A program made the position numbers and the translations under genes. Positions 46,205-55,719 of a stretch of 64,000 bases of DNA are shown here, one piece after another (the stretch's first letter is position 1; each line of letters begins with the position of its first letter). Under the pieces are notes generated by a model. The model ran no database searches. It worked only from the letters and a program-made list of their open reading frames with translations, and was not told the origin of the DNA. The DNA comes from Flavobacteriaceae bacterium (lineage in GTDB: Bacteria > Bacteroidota > Bacteroidia > Flavobacteriales > Flavobacteriaceae): the NCBI GenBank assembly GCA_028280265.1, contig JANQMD010000049.1, positions 1 through 64,000 of the forward strand, in the 5' to 3' direction.

Positions 46205-46756
46205 TTAAAAACTAAAGTAAAAAATGCCTGATAATTTTAGTTCAAAAGCATTTGGAAGGTTCGGGTCTATACTGGAGCCAGAATTTTGCAAATTAACAAT
46301 AACTTGTGTTTTTCTAGAATTCAAAAAGGATTGATTATTCGCAACCATAATTGTTTGCTCTATAGTTAAATTTTGACTCTGAGATGGAATAACCATCTGG
46401 TCAAACCTATAGGTTTCATTATTGTTGTTATCTAAAAAAATGACATCAACAGTAAAGCTCTGATTGAATTGATTGCTTATTTCAAAGAGAAAATCCGCCT
46501 TCAAAAGATTGTCCCGTATAACACTCGTTTGAAGTGTTGTAAAGTCTGAAATATCAGTTATTTGGGAGATATTAACTCCATTTACTTGATCAAAAAAATT
46601 GCTTTGATTTAGTTTAAAAAAGATGAGGGGTACATTATAGCTCGGAGTGGCAGATAAATTTGTTTGATTAAAATTCAAATCTTGCGTACAAGATTGGAGG
46701 CAAATCACACAAATAAGAATAAGGGCTGCAAGCTTCTTTACACTCATAGTTTTCAT
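46205..46756 (-). CDS. Lipoprotein of unknown function (first gene of an envelope operon)
   Basis: The 183-residue predicted lipoprotein has a lipobox near LQSC (Cys23 counting from the ATG at 46756; an alternative ATG lies three codons later at 46747). The mature part is beta-rich, with the segment ADFLFEISNQFNQSFTVDVIFLDNNNNETYRFDQMVIP. No family recognised. It heads the operon with the DUF5723-like barrel protein 5 bp downstream. Confidence 0.75.
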   Translation of the reverse strand: MKTMSVKKLAALILICVICLQSCTQDLNFNQTNLSATPSYNVPLIFFKLNQSNFFDQVNGVNISQITDISDFTTLQTSVIRDNLLKADFLFEISNQFNQSFTVDVIFLDNNNNETYRFDQMVIPSQSQNLTIEQTIMVANNQSFLNSRKTQVIVNLQNSGSSIDPNLPNAFELKLSGIFYFSF

Positions 46757-46895
46757 TCATTTAAAATCTGCATTAGCTATAAAATCAATACGATAAAACT
46801 TATCCTTACGAAGCAAGAAGCCAGCCCATTCAATTGATACACTATCCAGAAATTTTGCTTATGCTCTTTTTAAAATTATTCCTAACTTAAAAACG

Positions 46896-47579
46896 CTAAA
46901 TATATCTTTTTATTTCCAATAGGTGATTAACTGAGGGTATATTTTTAGGGATATGAAGGTTATTATCGGGATTAAAATGAATCGCTTCCATTTTACAATT
47001 CAGAGCTCCTTCTATATCAGCTTCTAAATTATCTCCTATCATTACTGATGAACTGGGTTCTGCTTCCGCTCTAGAGAGAGCAAATTCAAAAACTTTTGGA
47101 TTGGGTTTTTTTACCCCAACAGATTCTGAGGTAATTATTTCATTAAAGTAATCATAGATTCCAGATTTTTTCATCTTCAAAGACTGAATCTCTTCAAAAC
47201 CATTTGTAATAATATGTAAGTAATATTTCTCTTTTAAATAGTCTAGTAATTCTATAGTTCCTTCAAAGAGATAATTAAAATTAGGCAATTGACGAATGTA
47301 CTCTACGGAGAGAAAATCAATTAATTGATCTTTTATTTCATAATTAAGCTGGTCAAAAGTATCCTTTAATCTGTAGTATCTAAGGTCTTCTTTCGTTACT
47401 TTTTCTTCTCTATATTTTTTCCAATATTTAGCATTAATTGGCTTGTACTCTCTTATAAAATCATCAAAATCAACCCTTACATTGGCTTGCTTTAGTATTT
47501 TATCAAATGCTAATACTGAGTTTCTATCAAAATCCCAAAGAGTATGATCTAAGTCAAAAAAGACATGTTTTATTTTCAT
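46896..47579 (-). CDS. yjjG: HAD-superfamily nucleotidase, YjjG type
   Basis: This is a haloacid-dehalogenase-fold hydrolase, probably a (non-canonical) pyrimidine nucleoside 5'-monophosphatase. The 227 residues show motif I FFDLDHTLWDFD (nucleophile Asp9), a helical cap, motif II ITNGFEEIQS, Lys in KKPNPKVF and motif III MIGDNLEADIEGA. The DLDHTLWDF start is characteristic of the YjjG group. It is monocistronic and divergent from the glycan genes. Confidence 0.88.
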   Translation of the reverse strand: MKIKHVFFDLDHTLWDFDRNSVLAFDKILKQANVRVDFDDFIREYKPINAKYWKKYREEKVTKEDLRYYRLKDTFDQLNYEIKDQLIDFLSVEYIRQLPNFNYLFEGTIELLDYLKEKYYLHIITNGFEEIQSLKMKKSGIYDYFNEIITSESVGVKKPNPKVFEFALSRAEAEPSSSVMIGDNLEADIEGALNCKMEAIHFNPDNNLHIPKNIPSVNHLLEIKRYI

Positions 47580-47625
47580 TTGATAAAGATACGCATCCCT
47601 CTCTCCTCTCTTCTATCTAAGTTAG

Positions 47626-47633
47626 TATATTTG
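47626..47633 (+). promoter_or_regulatory. -7 element of the glycan operon
   Basis: TATATTTG is an exact consensus match. It would place the transcript start near 47640, downstream of the first possible GTG start (47635), which argues for a later start codon. No clear -33 TTG is visible. Confidence 0.5.
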
Positions 47634-47652
47634 TGTGTTAAGTTTTTATTTT

Positions 47653-48780
47653 TTGACTTCAAAGTTGCATATTCTTTTTTTATGTGGTTGGTATCCTTCT
47701 AGAGTTTTACCTAGCAATGGTAATTTTGTACAAAGGCATGCAGAATCGGTAGCAAAAAAACATTTAGTGAGTGCTCTACATATCATTACTGATGAGCATG
47801 CAACAAATAATATTGAAATTGTTTCTAAACGAATTCGACAAGTAGAAACGCATATTGCTTATGTTAGAAAAACAAGAAATCCTTTTCTTAAGTTTTATCT
47901 CTTCTATAAGTCTTTTTTTCTGCTATTAAAAAAGATCAATTCTTTTGACATCGTTCACCTCAATGAGATTTACCCTTTTGGCATATTTTCACTGTATTTA
48001 AAATGGTTTCGAAAAAAAAAGTTTATCATATCAGAGCACTGGACAGATTACAAGTTTCCTCTTTCACAAAAAATTTCTGTAATTCAGAAACTTATATCAA
48101 AAATTATTGTAAAAAACAGTGCATTTATCTGTCCTGTTTCTAAAGATCTTGAACAGTCTATGAAAATTTTTGGTTTCAAAGGTAACTATCAAGTCGTCCC
48201 AAACGTCGTAGACACAAATGTATTTACGCCAAATAATACTCCAATTAAAAAATTTACAATCGTCCATATCTCAAATATGGTTGACGATCATAAAAACATT
48301 TCTGGGATTTTAAACACATTGGCAAAAGCTCAAAAAGAAATGGAAAGCTATGAAGCAATTTTCATAGGGACCAATTCAGACAAATACAGAGTGTTAGCAG
48401 ATGAGTTGAAGTTAAATTCTGTTTCTTTTTTAGATTTTCTACCTCATCATGAATTGATCACATATCTTCAACGAGCTTCTGTTTTTATTCTCTTTAGCAA
48501 TTATGAAAATTTGCCTTGTGTGATTTTAGAGTCTTTTTCTTGTGGTACGCCAGTAATATCAACAGATGTGGGTGGTATTTCTGAATTCTTCCCTGAGAAT
48601 TTTGGCAAATTAATTCCCTTGAAATCTGAGGATGATCTAAAAAGTACTTTGTTAGATTTTTATCATAAAAAGTATGATATTGCTAGTAAGAATAAAATGC
48701 ATACATATACTGTAGAGAATTTTAGCCCTGAATATATTTGTAAGCAATTTGAAAAACTTTATTCCTTAACCCTAAAATAA
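47653..48780 (+). CDS. Glycosyltransferase family 4 protein
   Basis: This is a GT-B fold glycosyltransferase that probably adds a sugar to a growing surface glycan. About 375 residues show the N-terminal LFLCGWYPSRVLPSNGNFVQRHAE (acceptor side), the C-terminal nucleotide-sugar domain with VPNVVDTNVF, FLDFLPHHELITYLQRASVFILFS and the E-x7-E motif ESFSCGTPVISTDVGG. The start is uncertain: a GTG at 47635 overlaps the promoter, and TTG codons at 47653 and 47665 both precede the conserved part. I list 47653. It overlaps asnB by one base (TAATG). Confidence 0.85.
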   Translation: MTSKLHILFLCGWYPSRVLPSNGNFVQRHAESVAKKHLVSALHIITDEHATNNIEIVSKRIRQVETHIAYVRKTRNPFLKFYLFYKSFFLLLKKINSFDIVHLNEIYPFGIFSLYLKWFRKKKFIISEHWTDYKFPLSQKISVIQKLISKIIVKNSAFICPVSKDLEQSMKIFGFKGNYQVVPNVVDTNVFTPNNTPIKKFTIVHISNMVDDHKNISGILNTLAKAQKEMESYEAIFIGTNSDKYRVLADELKLNSVSFLDFLPHHELITYLQRASVFILFSNYENLPCVILESFSCGTPVISTDVGGISEFFPENFGKLIPLKSEDDLKSTLLDFYHKKYDIASKNKMHTYTVENFSPEYICKQFEKLYSLTLK

Positions 48781-50681
48781 TGTGTGGAATTGCTGGCATA
48801 TTATGTTTTAACGATTCAACAAAATCTGTTGAATCAATTTACAAAATGACTCAGAGTCTTCGTCATAGAGGGCCCGATGATGAGGGTTACATACTATTTT
48901 CAGAAAAACCTGCTCCTTTTTGTGGTGATGAATCATTGGAAAAAAATCTTCCGAATATTAAGAATCACTTCCATCAAAACTTTAACGCTGCTTTCGGTTT
49001 TCGTCAACTTAAAATTATCGATTTAAGCAATAGAAGTCATCAACCTATGTGTGATGAATCTCAGAGGTATTGGATTGTTTTTAACGGCGAAATATACAAT
49101 TACAAAGAGGTACGAGAAGAACTAAAAAGCTTGGGGTATTCTTTTTTTTCAAACTCAGATACGGAAGTTATATTAAAAGCATACATTCAATGGAAAGAGA
49201 AAGCATTGCATAAATTCAATGGAATGTTTGCTTTTTCGATTTACGATTTTAAAACACAGGAACTGTTTTTAGCCAGAGATCGAATTGGCATAAAACCTTT
49301 GTATTATTATCAAGACACTAGTACTTTTCTTTTTGGGAGTTCCATGAACTCAATTATTCAATCAAAAATTTACAAGCCTGAGATTCATTGGGATGGTTTG
49401 TGGCAAAATTTTCGATTTTCGGTTGCTCAAAATCCATCAACTTGTTTTGAAGGAATTCAAGTTTTAGAGCCTGGTCACTTTTTAAAAATTAATCGACAAA
49501 AAAAGTCATTTTATAAAAGTCAGTATTGGGAGGTTCCTGTAAACACGCAAAACCACTCTCTTACATTAAAAGATTCAATTCATTTACTTGAAGATTCACT
49601 GCAAAAGTCAATTCAATATCGTTTGATTTCTGATGTAGAAGTAGGAAGTTTTATGAGTGGTGGAATCGATTCTTGTTTAGTTACAGCCCTTACATCAAAA
49701 GAGCAACCAAATATTAAAGCACTTACCTTAGGGTTTCGTAATGAATTCGATTTTAATGAAATTGAAGAGGCAAAAGCCACTGCAAAATTACATCAAATAG
49801 AGCACATTATACACACTACTGATGCACAAGAACTTATTGATACTGTAGAAAGTTCAACGATTGCCTATGAAGAGCCTTACAGTCATATTTCTCTTAACTT
49901 TTTACTCGCCAATATGGCTTCCAAAAATTCATTGAAAGTGATTTTGAATGGTATGGGGGGAGATGAACTCTTTGGAGGGTATGATGCTTTTTATAAAATT
50001 CCATATTGGAAGCAACTCAAAAGGTTTAATAATGCACTTGGCTTGATTCCAAGTTTTCATCCTAAAATAAAGAAAGGTAAAGAGCTTTCTAATTATGAAT
50101 CTCTTGGCGCTTTTTACTCTCATTATCACACCAATTTTACAGATTTTGAAATTGAAAGGCTTTTTAAAAATAAAACTTATCATTCGGATGGACTAATTGA
50201 AAGCTTGTATGAGAAGGAGCTAAATTTTTCGGATGAATTTGAAGCAATTAGTTTTTTTCACTTGAAATCTTATATTGGCAATCATCAAATGAGAGCTTTG
50301 GATAAGACACTCATGTCTTTTTCTACAGAAGGACGTTTCCCTTTATTAGACCATCAATTTATAGAAGCATGTTATAGAATCCCTAATAAGTATAAGATAC
50401 GTAATGGAGTACAAAAATATCTCTTGAAAAAGATTGCAAAAAAGCACTTAGCAAGGAAAACTATGAAAATGAAAAAGAAAGGACTATCTGTGCCCCAAAA
50501 GATGTTAAAAGATCGTGTTCTCAAAGAGTTTATTTTTGATTCCATAAACCAATTAAAAAAGAGACACATTTTCCACAACGACACAATTGATCAAATCCTT
50601 TCTTCCAATGACAGTGTAAAAACTTGGCAACTAGTTTCCACAGAGTTATGGATACAAAATTTTATTGACAATAATGCATGA
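48780..50681 (+). CDS. asnB: Glutamine-hydrolysing asparagine synthase family protein
   Basis: This AsnB-type amidotransferase has an N-terminal class II glutaminase domain with nucleophile Cys2 (MCGIAG) and a C-terminal synthetase domain with the PP-loop SGGIDS (293-298). Length is 633 residues. In glycan loci, enzymes of this type are thought to amidate sugar acids (WbpS-like) rather than make asparagine; the genomic context favours that here. It is translationally coupled to both neighbours (TAATG at its start, ATGA at its end). Confidence 0.87.
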   Translation: MCGIAGILCFNDSTKSVESIYKMTQSLRHRGPDDEGYILFSEKPAPFCGDESLEKNLPNIKNHFHQNFNAAFGFRQLKIIDLSNRSHQPMCDESQRYWIVFNGEIYNYKEVREELKSLGYSFFSNSDTEVILKAYIQWKEKALHKFNGMFAFSIYDFKTQELFLARDRIGIKPLYYYQDTSTFLFGSSMNSIIQSKIYKPEIHWDGLWQNFRFSVAQNPSTCFEGIQVLEPGHFLKINRQKKSFYKSQYWEVPVNTQNHSLTLKDSIHLLEDSLQKSIQYRLISDVEVGSFMSGGIDSCLVTALTSKEQPNIKALTLGFRNEFDFNEIEEAKATAKLHQIEHIIHTTDAQELIDTVESSTIAYEEPYSHISLNFLLANMASKNSLKVILNGMGGDELFGGYDAFYKIPYWKQLKRFNNALGLIPSFHPKIKKGKELSNYESLGAFYSHYHTNFTDFEIERLFKNKTYHSDGLIESLYEKELNFSDEFEAISFFHLKSYIGNHQMRALDKTLMSFSTEGRFPLLDHQFIEACYRIPNKYKIRNGVQKYLLKKIAKKHLARKTMKMKKKGLSVPQKMLKDRVLKEFIFDSINQLKKRHIFHNDTIDQILSSNDSVKTWQLVSTELWIQNFIDNNA

Positions 50682-51940
50682 GTAATATAAAAGGCTACAT
50701 ACAAAGCTTTCTAAACAAATCGGGAGGATCGGTACTCTTCTCTTCCATTATTTCAAGAGGACTGTCATTCTTGGGCTCATTAATTGCATTAAAACTTATT
50801 GATAATAAAGAGCTGGGGATTGTATTATTTGCTTTTAGTATTATTCAATTCATTATTCCTTTCGGAGGTCTAGGATTATACCAGAGTCTCATTAGATATG
50901 GAGCCTTGCTAGAAGATAAAGCTCAAAAAGAACAGCTATTTCTATACGTTTTAAAAAAAGGAATCATCGTTTCTTTCTTTATTATTATTGCAACGATTGG
51001 TGTAGGTTTTTTTATTCCTTTTGAATTTAAAGGGACTTATTTTTATTTTTCAATTCTATCTCTTTCAATTTTAACAACATTCATTTTTGAGGTAGTAAAA
51101 ATTCAATTTAGATTACAACACAGAAACAATTTATTTGCCAAAGCCGACTTCTGGCATAGTATCATTCTTTTGATACTCATATTTTTAGGCAGCTATTTCT
51201 TCCAGTCTACGGGATATGCTTTGGCACTACTCTCTACCCCTCTCATAGCTTCTCTGCTCTTTATAAAGAAACTCGATATTAAGATCAAGTCTATAGAGAA
51301 ACTATCTATCGTAAATTTTGGCTTCTGGAAGTATGGCTTCTTTGGAGGGCTAACTAGTGTTGTTACGCAACTACTCTTTTTAATAGACATTGTATTGGTA
51401 GGGTATTTACTAAACGATCCCGAAAAAGTAACGTACTACCGTTATTTGTCTATTATTCCTTTTAGTTTGTTGTTTTTACCAAGAGCGTTTATTGCAACTG
51501 ATTTTGTTTATTTCACCGAAAGAATTCATGAGAGGAACTATATTAAGGGTTACATGAAGAATTATATGAGTTTTTTCTTTGCAATTAGTGCCCTCATGTT
51601 AGCAATATCTTATTTCTTTAAAGATTATATTCTTTTAATTTTTGGAGAGGATTATGTTCCTTATTCAAATACTTTTTTCATACTTATGGTTGGAATTTCC
51701 GGCATCTATATTTTTAGAGGTCTTTATGGAAATTTACTGTGTTCTATAGGGAAAATTCAATTGAATTATTATATTATTTTAGTTGCTATCATTATAAATA
51801 TCATTAGTAACTATTATCTCATTCCTTTATATGGAATTCAAGGAGCGGCTATAACCTCAGCAATTCTTATGTGGTTTACAGGATTTCTGTCGTGGTTGAG
51901 TTTCTTGTATTTTTACAAAAAGTTTTCTCTTAATGAATAA
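50678..51940 (+). CDS. Polysaccharide flippase (Wzx/MOP family)
   Basis: The 420-residue integral membrane protein has about 12 hydrophobic helices and the N-terminal layout of oligosaccharide flippases (SGGSVLFSSIISRGLSFLGSLIALKLIDNKELGIVLFAFSII). It would move a lipid-linked glycan across the inner membrane. It overlaps asnB by 4 bp and the methyltransferase gene by 8 bp. Confidence 0.88.
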   Translation: MSNIKGYIQSFLNKSGGSVLFSSIISRGLSFLGSLIALKLIDNKELGIVLFAFSIIQFIIPFGGLGLYQSLIRYGALLEDKAQKEQLFLYVLKKGIIVSFFIIIATIGVGFFIPFEFKGTYFYFSILSLSILTTFIFEVVKIQFRLQHRNNLFAKADFWHSIILLILIFLGSYFFQSTGYALALLSTPLIASLLFIKKLDIKIKSIEKLSIVNFGFWKYGFFGGLTSVVTQLLFLIDIVLVGYLLNDPEKVTYYRYLSIIPFSLLFLPRAFIATDFVYFTERIHERNYIKGYMKNYMSFFFAISALMLAISYFFKDYILLIFGEDYVPYSNTFFILMVGISGIYIFRGLYGNLLCSIGKIQLNYYIILVAIIINIISNYYLIPLYGIQGAAITSAILMWFTGFLSWLSFLYFYKKFSLNE

Positions 51941-52733
51941 ATTTCAAAAGCTTTTCAAAGGACTTTCTCTGTTGATTAAAAGACCAAGTCTTATTAATAA
52001 AATAATTAGAAGTGAGGAAGCTTGGAGTCTCCATCTAAAAAAGCATCACAGAGGAATCATCCAGTTACCCACCGTAGACATTGGTGAATTTGTAAAAGAT
52101 TTTCAACTATCTAATTATACTTTCTTAGGAGGGGGTTCATTACCTACAGATATTTTATTACTTAAAAACCTAGCTCAAAAGATTCCAGATTGCTCTTACT
52201 TTGAGATAGGCACATGGAGAGGAGAAAGTGTAATCAATATTGTTGAAGTAGCAAAAGAATGTTTCACTCTAAACTTATCCAGAGAAGAGATTATTTCTTT
52301 AGGACTCTCTACTCGTTATGCAGATCTGCATGGCATATTATCTAAAGGCAATAAGAATATTACTCACCTTGAAGGGAATTCAATGTCTTTCAATTTTGAA
52401 GGTCTTCAAAAAAAGTTTGATTTAATTTTCATTGATGGGAATCACGAATATGAATATGTAAAAAATGATACAGAAAAAGTTTTTCAGCATCTTGTGCATG
52501 AAAATACCATTGTAGTATGGCATGATTATGCTGAGCATCCTGAAAAATCGAGAAAAGAAGTTTTATCGGGAATCTTAGATGGAATCCCATCTACACATCT
52601 AAAGCACTTATATCATGTTTCGCACTCATTGTGTGCAATATACTATCCAAAACCAATTGAAAGTAGAGAAATAGAATTTCCCATGGCACCCACTACTACT
52701 TTCGAAATCGATTTAAAAAGGAAAGAAGTTTAG
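51933..52733 (+). CDS. Class I SAM-dependent methyltransferase (Methyltransf_24-like)
   Basis: The 266-residue predicted methyltransferase has a SAM-binding motif FEIGTWRGESVINI (motif I) and FDLIFIDGNHEYEYVKNDTEKVFQHL (post-I/motif II), followed by IVVWHDYAEHPEKSR. It may methylate a sugar of the same glycan. It overlaps the flippase gene, and its 3' end overlaps the converging FemAB-like gene by 38 bp. Confidence 0.85.
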   Translation: MNKFQKLFKGLSLLIKRPSLINKIIRSEEAWSLHLKKHHRGIIQLPTVDIGEFVKDFQLSNYTFLGGGSLPTDILLLKNLAQKIPDCSYFEIGTWRGESVINIVEVAKECFTLNLSREEIISLGLSTRYADLHGILSKGNKNITHLEGNSMSFNFEGLQKKFDLIFIDGNHEYEYVKNDTEKVFQHLVHENTIVVWHDYAEHPEKSRKEVLSGILDGIPSTHLKHLYHVSHSLCAIYYPKPIESREIEFPMAPTTTFEIDLKRKEV

Positions 52734-53604
52734 GAGTACTTTTATAAATTGAATAATTTAGTTCTTCAGCTCCAAAGCTTAAAAAATAGCTTGCTACAGA
52801 TTCTATCGATGAACCTCCGAAATAAAATGTTTTGAAGTTTGATTGGTACTTCTGTATAGCTCTATCTATTAAAAAAGTATTGGCTCCGTTATTACGATTG
52901 CTAAAATCTGTTGAAGAGCACAATATTGTTATAGAATCTTGATGTTTCAGAAAAAAACCAGAGGCTACCAAGTTGTTTTTATCATCATAAACAGATAATA
53001 CATCTCCGCAATTGTGGTTGATACAATACTCAATTAATTTTCTGAGATTCTCATAATCTTTTGCTTTAATATAGGGAGTTCTCTTTCCTACATTATTTTG
53101 AAAAAGGAATATAAGTTCGTCAATTTTACTTTCCCACTGTCCTTTTAAGTTAAACTTAGCTGCTTTTTTAAGGTCTTTTTTTCTATCTTTTCGATAGTTG
53201 GAATATAGATTATCATACGAGCCAGAAATATTCAACTTATGATATTTCTGGCGTATTAACTTTTCCGAATGCTTCACTTTATTTTTCACATTCAATCGAA
53301 GCTCAATAGCATGAAAGTGTTTGTGTAACTCATCCAAAAATTTACCTTCTACATCCTTCTTTCCTACCGAAAAAATTCCCAATTGTAGAATCCATAGAGG
53401 AGGATATACATACTTAATTCCATATTTTCTTTTGTCGGGCAAAGGCATTACTGCCTCATAATCATCAAGAACCAAGGCTCCCCAGTGATCTAACACAATG
53501 TCTAGATACCAAGAGAGTGCAAAAATCTGACTCTCTATAGATGTCTCAATACAATAATTGTATTTATCAATGTTTATTTCTTTCCGTGTTAGGTAACGAA
53601 TCAT
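52696..53604 (-). CDS. GNAT/FemAB-like acyltransferase
   Basis: This is a predicted acyl- or aminoacyl-transferase of the GNAT/FemAB (peptidoglycan-bridge or glycan N-acyl) type. From the ATG at 53604, which forms an ATGA overlap with the preceding stop, it has 302 residues. The C-terminal half has the GNAT-like core (VLSVYDDKNNLVASGFFLKHQDSITILCSSTDFSNRNNGANTFLIDRAI). It may acylate a sugar freed by the deacetylase encoded directly upstream. The frame is open further upstream (to 53661) but would overlap the deacetylase gene. Confidence 0.78.
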   Translation of the reverse strand: MIRYLTRKEINIDKYNYCIETSIESQIFALSWYLDIVLDHWGALVLDDYEAVMPLPDKRKYGIKYVYPPLWILQLGIFSVGKKDVEGKFLDELHKHFHAIELRLNVKNKVKHSEKLIRQKYHKLNISGSYDNLYSNYRKDRKKDLKKAAKFNLKGQWESKIDELIFLFQNNVGKRTPYIKAKDYENLRKLIEYCINHNCGDVLSVYDDKNNLVASGFFLKHQDSITILCSSTDFSNRNNGANTFLIDRAIQKYQSNFKTFYFGGSSIESVASYFLSFGAEELNYSIYKSTPKLLSFLNRFRK

Positions 53605-54911
53605 GATTTTGGAGAAATCATTTTTAACATGCTCTCGTAAAGTCTCTGCCAACCCTTCCATCTTAAATAACCGCTTACACTTTCATTATGAAATAACGTG
53701 ATAAAAGTTCCTTTTACACTTCTAACCTCTTTGTATAAATCTTGAATTTTACCTAATGATTGTTTTGGTGTTAAACCTAAATAATCATTTAAGGTGGTGT
53801 CCATAAGAGCAAATGGATAGATTTTTAGAGGTGTTTGAATCTCAAAATCTAAATCGTAAAAGTAAAAAGGAGTACAAGTGCTAGCTCTAAATCCAACATT
53901 ACTTGCATAACCCATAGAGTAATCTTCTTCGATTTCCAAGTCAATTAAATTTTGATATGTTTCTGGCAAGCTAAATCTCAGGTAATGCTGTCTAGATTTT
54001 TTTGTAGATATATTAGTGATACTTTCAAGACGTTCTTTTTCTTTTTTGAGAATAGTGATATTTTTCATTGTATAATACGATGGATGTAACCCCACTTTCA
54101 CATAATCAGACACGTGCTTTATCAACAACCTAAATCGGCCCTTTGACACCGAAACATTGGTATCAAACGTAGTGTAATCCGCAATTAAAAAAAAGAAAAT
54201 TGTACTTAATTCGTACCGATTACTTAGAGATAATATTTTGGAAAATACATCATACGGATCTTTCCTAAATCCTAATAAAACGAGCATTCTATCCCAGACA
54301 TTTCTCAAACGAAACCTAAATAGATCATTTAAAAAACCTCCTGAAGATCTAACAAAACTTTTATACTTGTATGCATAAGCATTATCAATATCCATGGTTG
54401 AGATATAACGAAAAGTTCTATCGCCAAATTGATAATTGGGAAATTTTTCTTGCAGTATTTTTTTAAGCTTTAGAGCCCAAACATCTACCACAGGTTTTTC
54501 TAAGAATCGATATTTGAAAGCCAAACTCTGTTCTGCTTTAAACCTTTCATGAATGTCTTTTACATGAGGAAGGTATTCTTCGTATCTGGAAATCAAATAA
54601 AAGCTAGCTGCAAAAATGTCAAATGGAATGCTCGATTTAGGTCCAGCAGAAAAAAAGCAAGGTATATCATCCCATTGCTGAATATTAATATCAATATCAC
54701 TTACTCCTTGATCAAAAAGCAGATCATGACTCTTAATAAAAAATTCTTTTCCTAAAGGGATCTTAGTATAACTCATCTTTGGTCCGTTGTGAGCTACAAA
54801 TTCTTCAATTTTAGAGGTGAAGTCGATTTCAGCCTTGATGATTCTCACAAAGATATGCTTGAAAACATACCGTATTCTAGGCGTAATTTTTTGAGTATAA
54901 ATAAGAATCAA
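53601..54911 (-). CDS. Polysaccharide deacetylase family protein
   Basis: The 436-residue protein of the NodB/polysaccharide-deacetylase family has an N-terminal uncharacterised domain (about 1-160). The catalytic-type region includes DIDNAYAYKYK, GLHPSYYT (metal His), RQHYLRFSLPETYQNL and LFHNESVSG. The exact NodB metal triad is not cleanly canonical, so it could act on an unusual acylated glycan. It is coupled by ATGA to the acyltransferase, and the pair converges on the glycan operon. Confidence 0.78.
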   Translation of the reverse strand: MILIYTQKITPRIRYVFKHIFVRIIKAEIDFTSKIEEFVAHNGPKMSYTKIPLGKEFFIKSHDLLFDQGVSDIDINIQQWDDIPCFFSAGPKSSIPFDIFAASFYLISRYEEYLPHVKDIHERFKAEQSLAFKYRFLEKPVVDVWALKLKKILQEKFPNYQFGDRTFRYISTMDIDNAYAYKYKSFVRSSGGFLNDLFRFRLRNVWDRMLVLLGFRKDPYDVFSKILSLSNRYELSTIFFFLIADYTTFDTNVSVSKGRFRLLIKHVSDYVKVGLHPSYYTMKNITILKKEKERLESITNISTKKSRQHYLRFSLPETYQNLIDLEIEEDYSMGYASNVGFRASTCTPFYFYDLDFEIQTPLKIYPFALMDTTLNDYLGLTPKQSLGKIQDLYKEVRSVKGTFITLFHNESVSGYLRWKGWQRLYESMLKMISPKS

Positions 54912-54924
54912 AATAAAAAAGTCT

Positions 54925-55611
54925 TTAGATCATATTGTGATCAGCAAAGCTAAAATAAGACTTTTCAGCAATTATTATATGGTCCAACAAACGAATATCT
55001 AAACTATCTCCTGCTATCTGTAATTTCTTAGTCAAGCTAATATCAGAACTGCTTGGTTTTAGTTCTCCAGAAGGATGGTTATGAAAAGCAATAATAGCCA
55101 CTGCAGATAATTCAATCGCTTTTTTATAGATTAATCTGGTATCCACAATTGAAGATGTAATACCTCCTTTGCTAATCATTTCTTTAGACAAAACTCGATT
55201 TGAGTTATTCAAATAAGCTACCCAAAACTCTTCATGCAGTAAATCAGACAATTCAGAAAATAGCAATTCGTAAGCTTGTTTGCTACTTGATATCTTGGGA
55301 AGTTGAAAAGAACTCTCTTTTTGTCTTCTTTTTCCTAGTTCTAGAGCAGTAACGATTGCAACAGCTTTAGCCTCTCCTATTCCTTTATAAGTCATTAATT
55401 TTTCTACTGAGAGTTTTGCCAGTTCATTGATATTATCATCTGTGCCTCTTAAAATATTTTTTGCAAGATCAACAGCATTCATTTCTTTTGTTCCAGTACG
55501 AAGTAAAATGGCTAATAGTTCTGCATTGCTGAGTGCTGATTTCCCCTTGTAAAGTAGTTTTTCTCTGGGCCTATCATCTAAAGCCCATGTCTTGATGGTA
55601 AGTTTTTTCAT
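54925..55611 (-). CDS. radC: RadC-family JAB/MPN-domain protein
   Basis: The 228 residues have an N-terminal helix-hairpin-helix (LSNAELLAILLRTG, LMTYKGIGEAKAVAIV) and a C-terminal JAB domain with the metal-binding HNHPSGELKPSSSD (H-x-H-x10-D) and EEFWVAYLNNSN. The biochemical role of RadC is unresolved. The frame is open upstream to 55635; the ATG at 55611 is the family-like start (MKKLTIKTWALDDRPREK). Confidence 0.94.
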   Translation of the reverse strand: MKKLTIKTWALDDRPREKLLYKGKSALSNAELLAILLRTGTKEMNAVDLAKNILRGTDDNINELAKLSVEKLMTYKGIGEAKAVAIVTALELGKRRQKESSFQLPKISSSKQAYELLFSELSDLLHEEFWVAYLNNSNRVLSKEMISKGGITSSIVDTRLIYKKAIELSAVAIIAFHNHPSGELKPSSSDISLTKKLQIAGDSLDIRLLDHIIIAEKSYFSFADHNMI

Positions 55612-55667
55612 AGCTCGATTTTTGTAAATATACAAAATTGTTGAAAACGAGTATTCTAAATGATTTT

Positions 55668-55697
55668 TTGTGAAACATAGTCAAGTTTATATCTTTG
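55668..55697 (+). promoter_or_regulatory. Promoter of trkA-trkH
   Basis: TTG (55668-55670), 19 bases, then TATCTTTG (55690-55697), a full sigma-A consensus about 22 bases before the trkA ATG. Confidence 0.75.
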
Positions 55698-55719
55698 TAG
55701 AATATTTTGATAAAACTTT

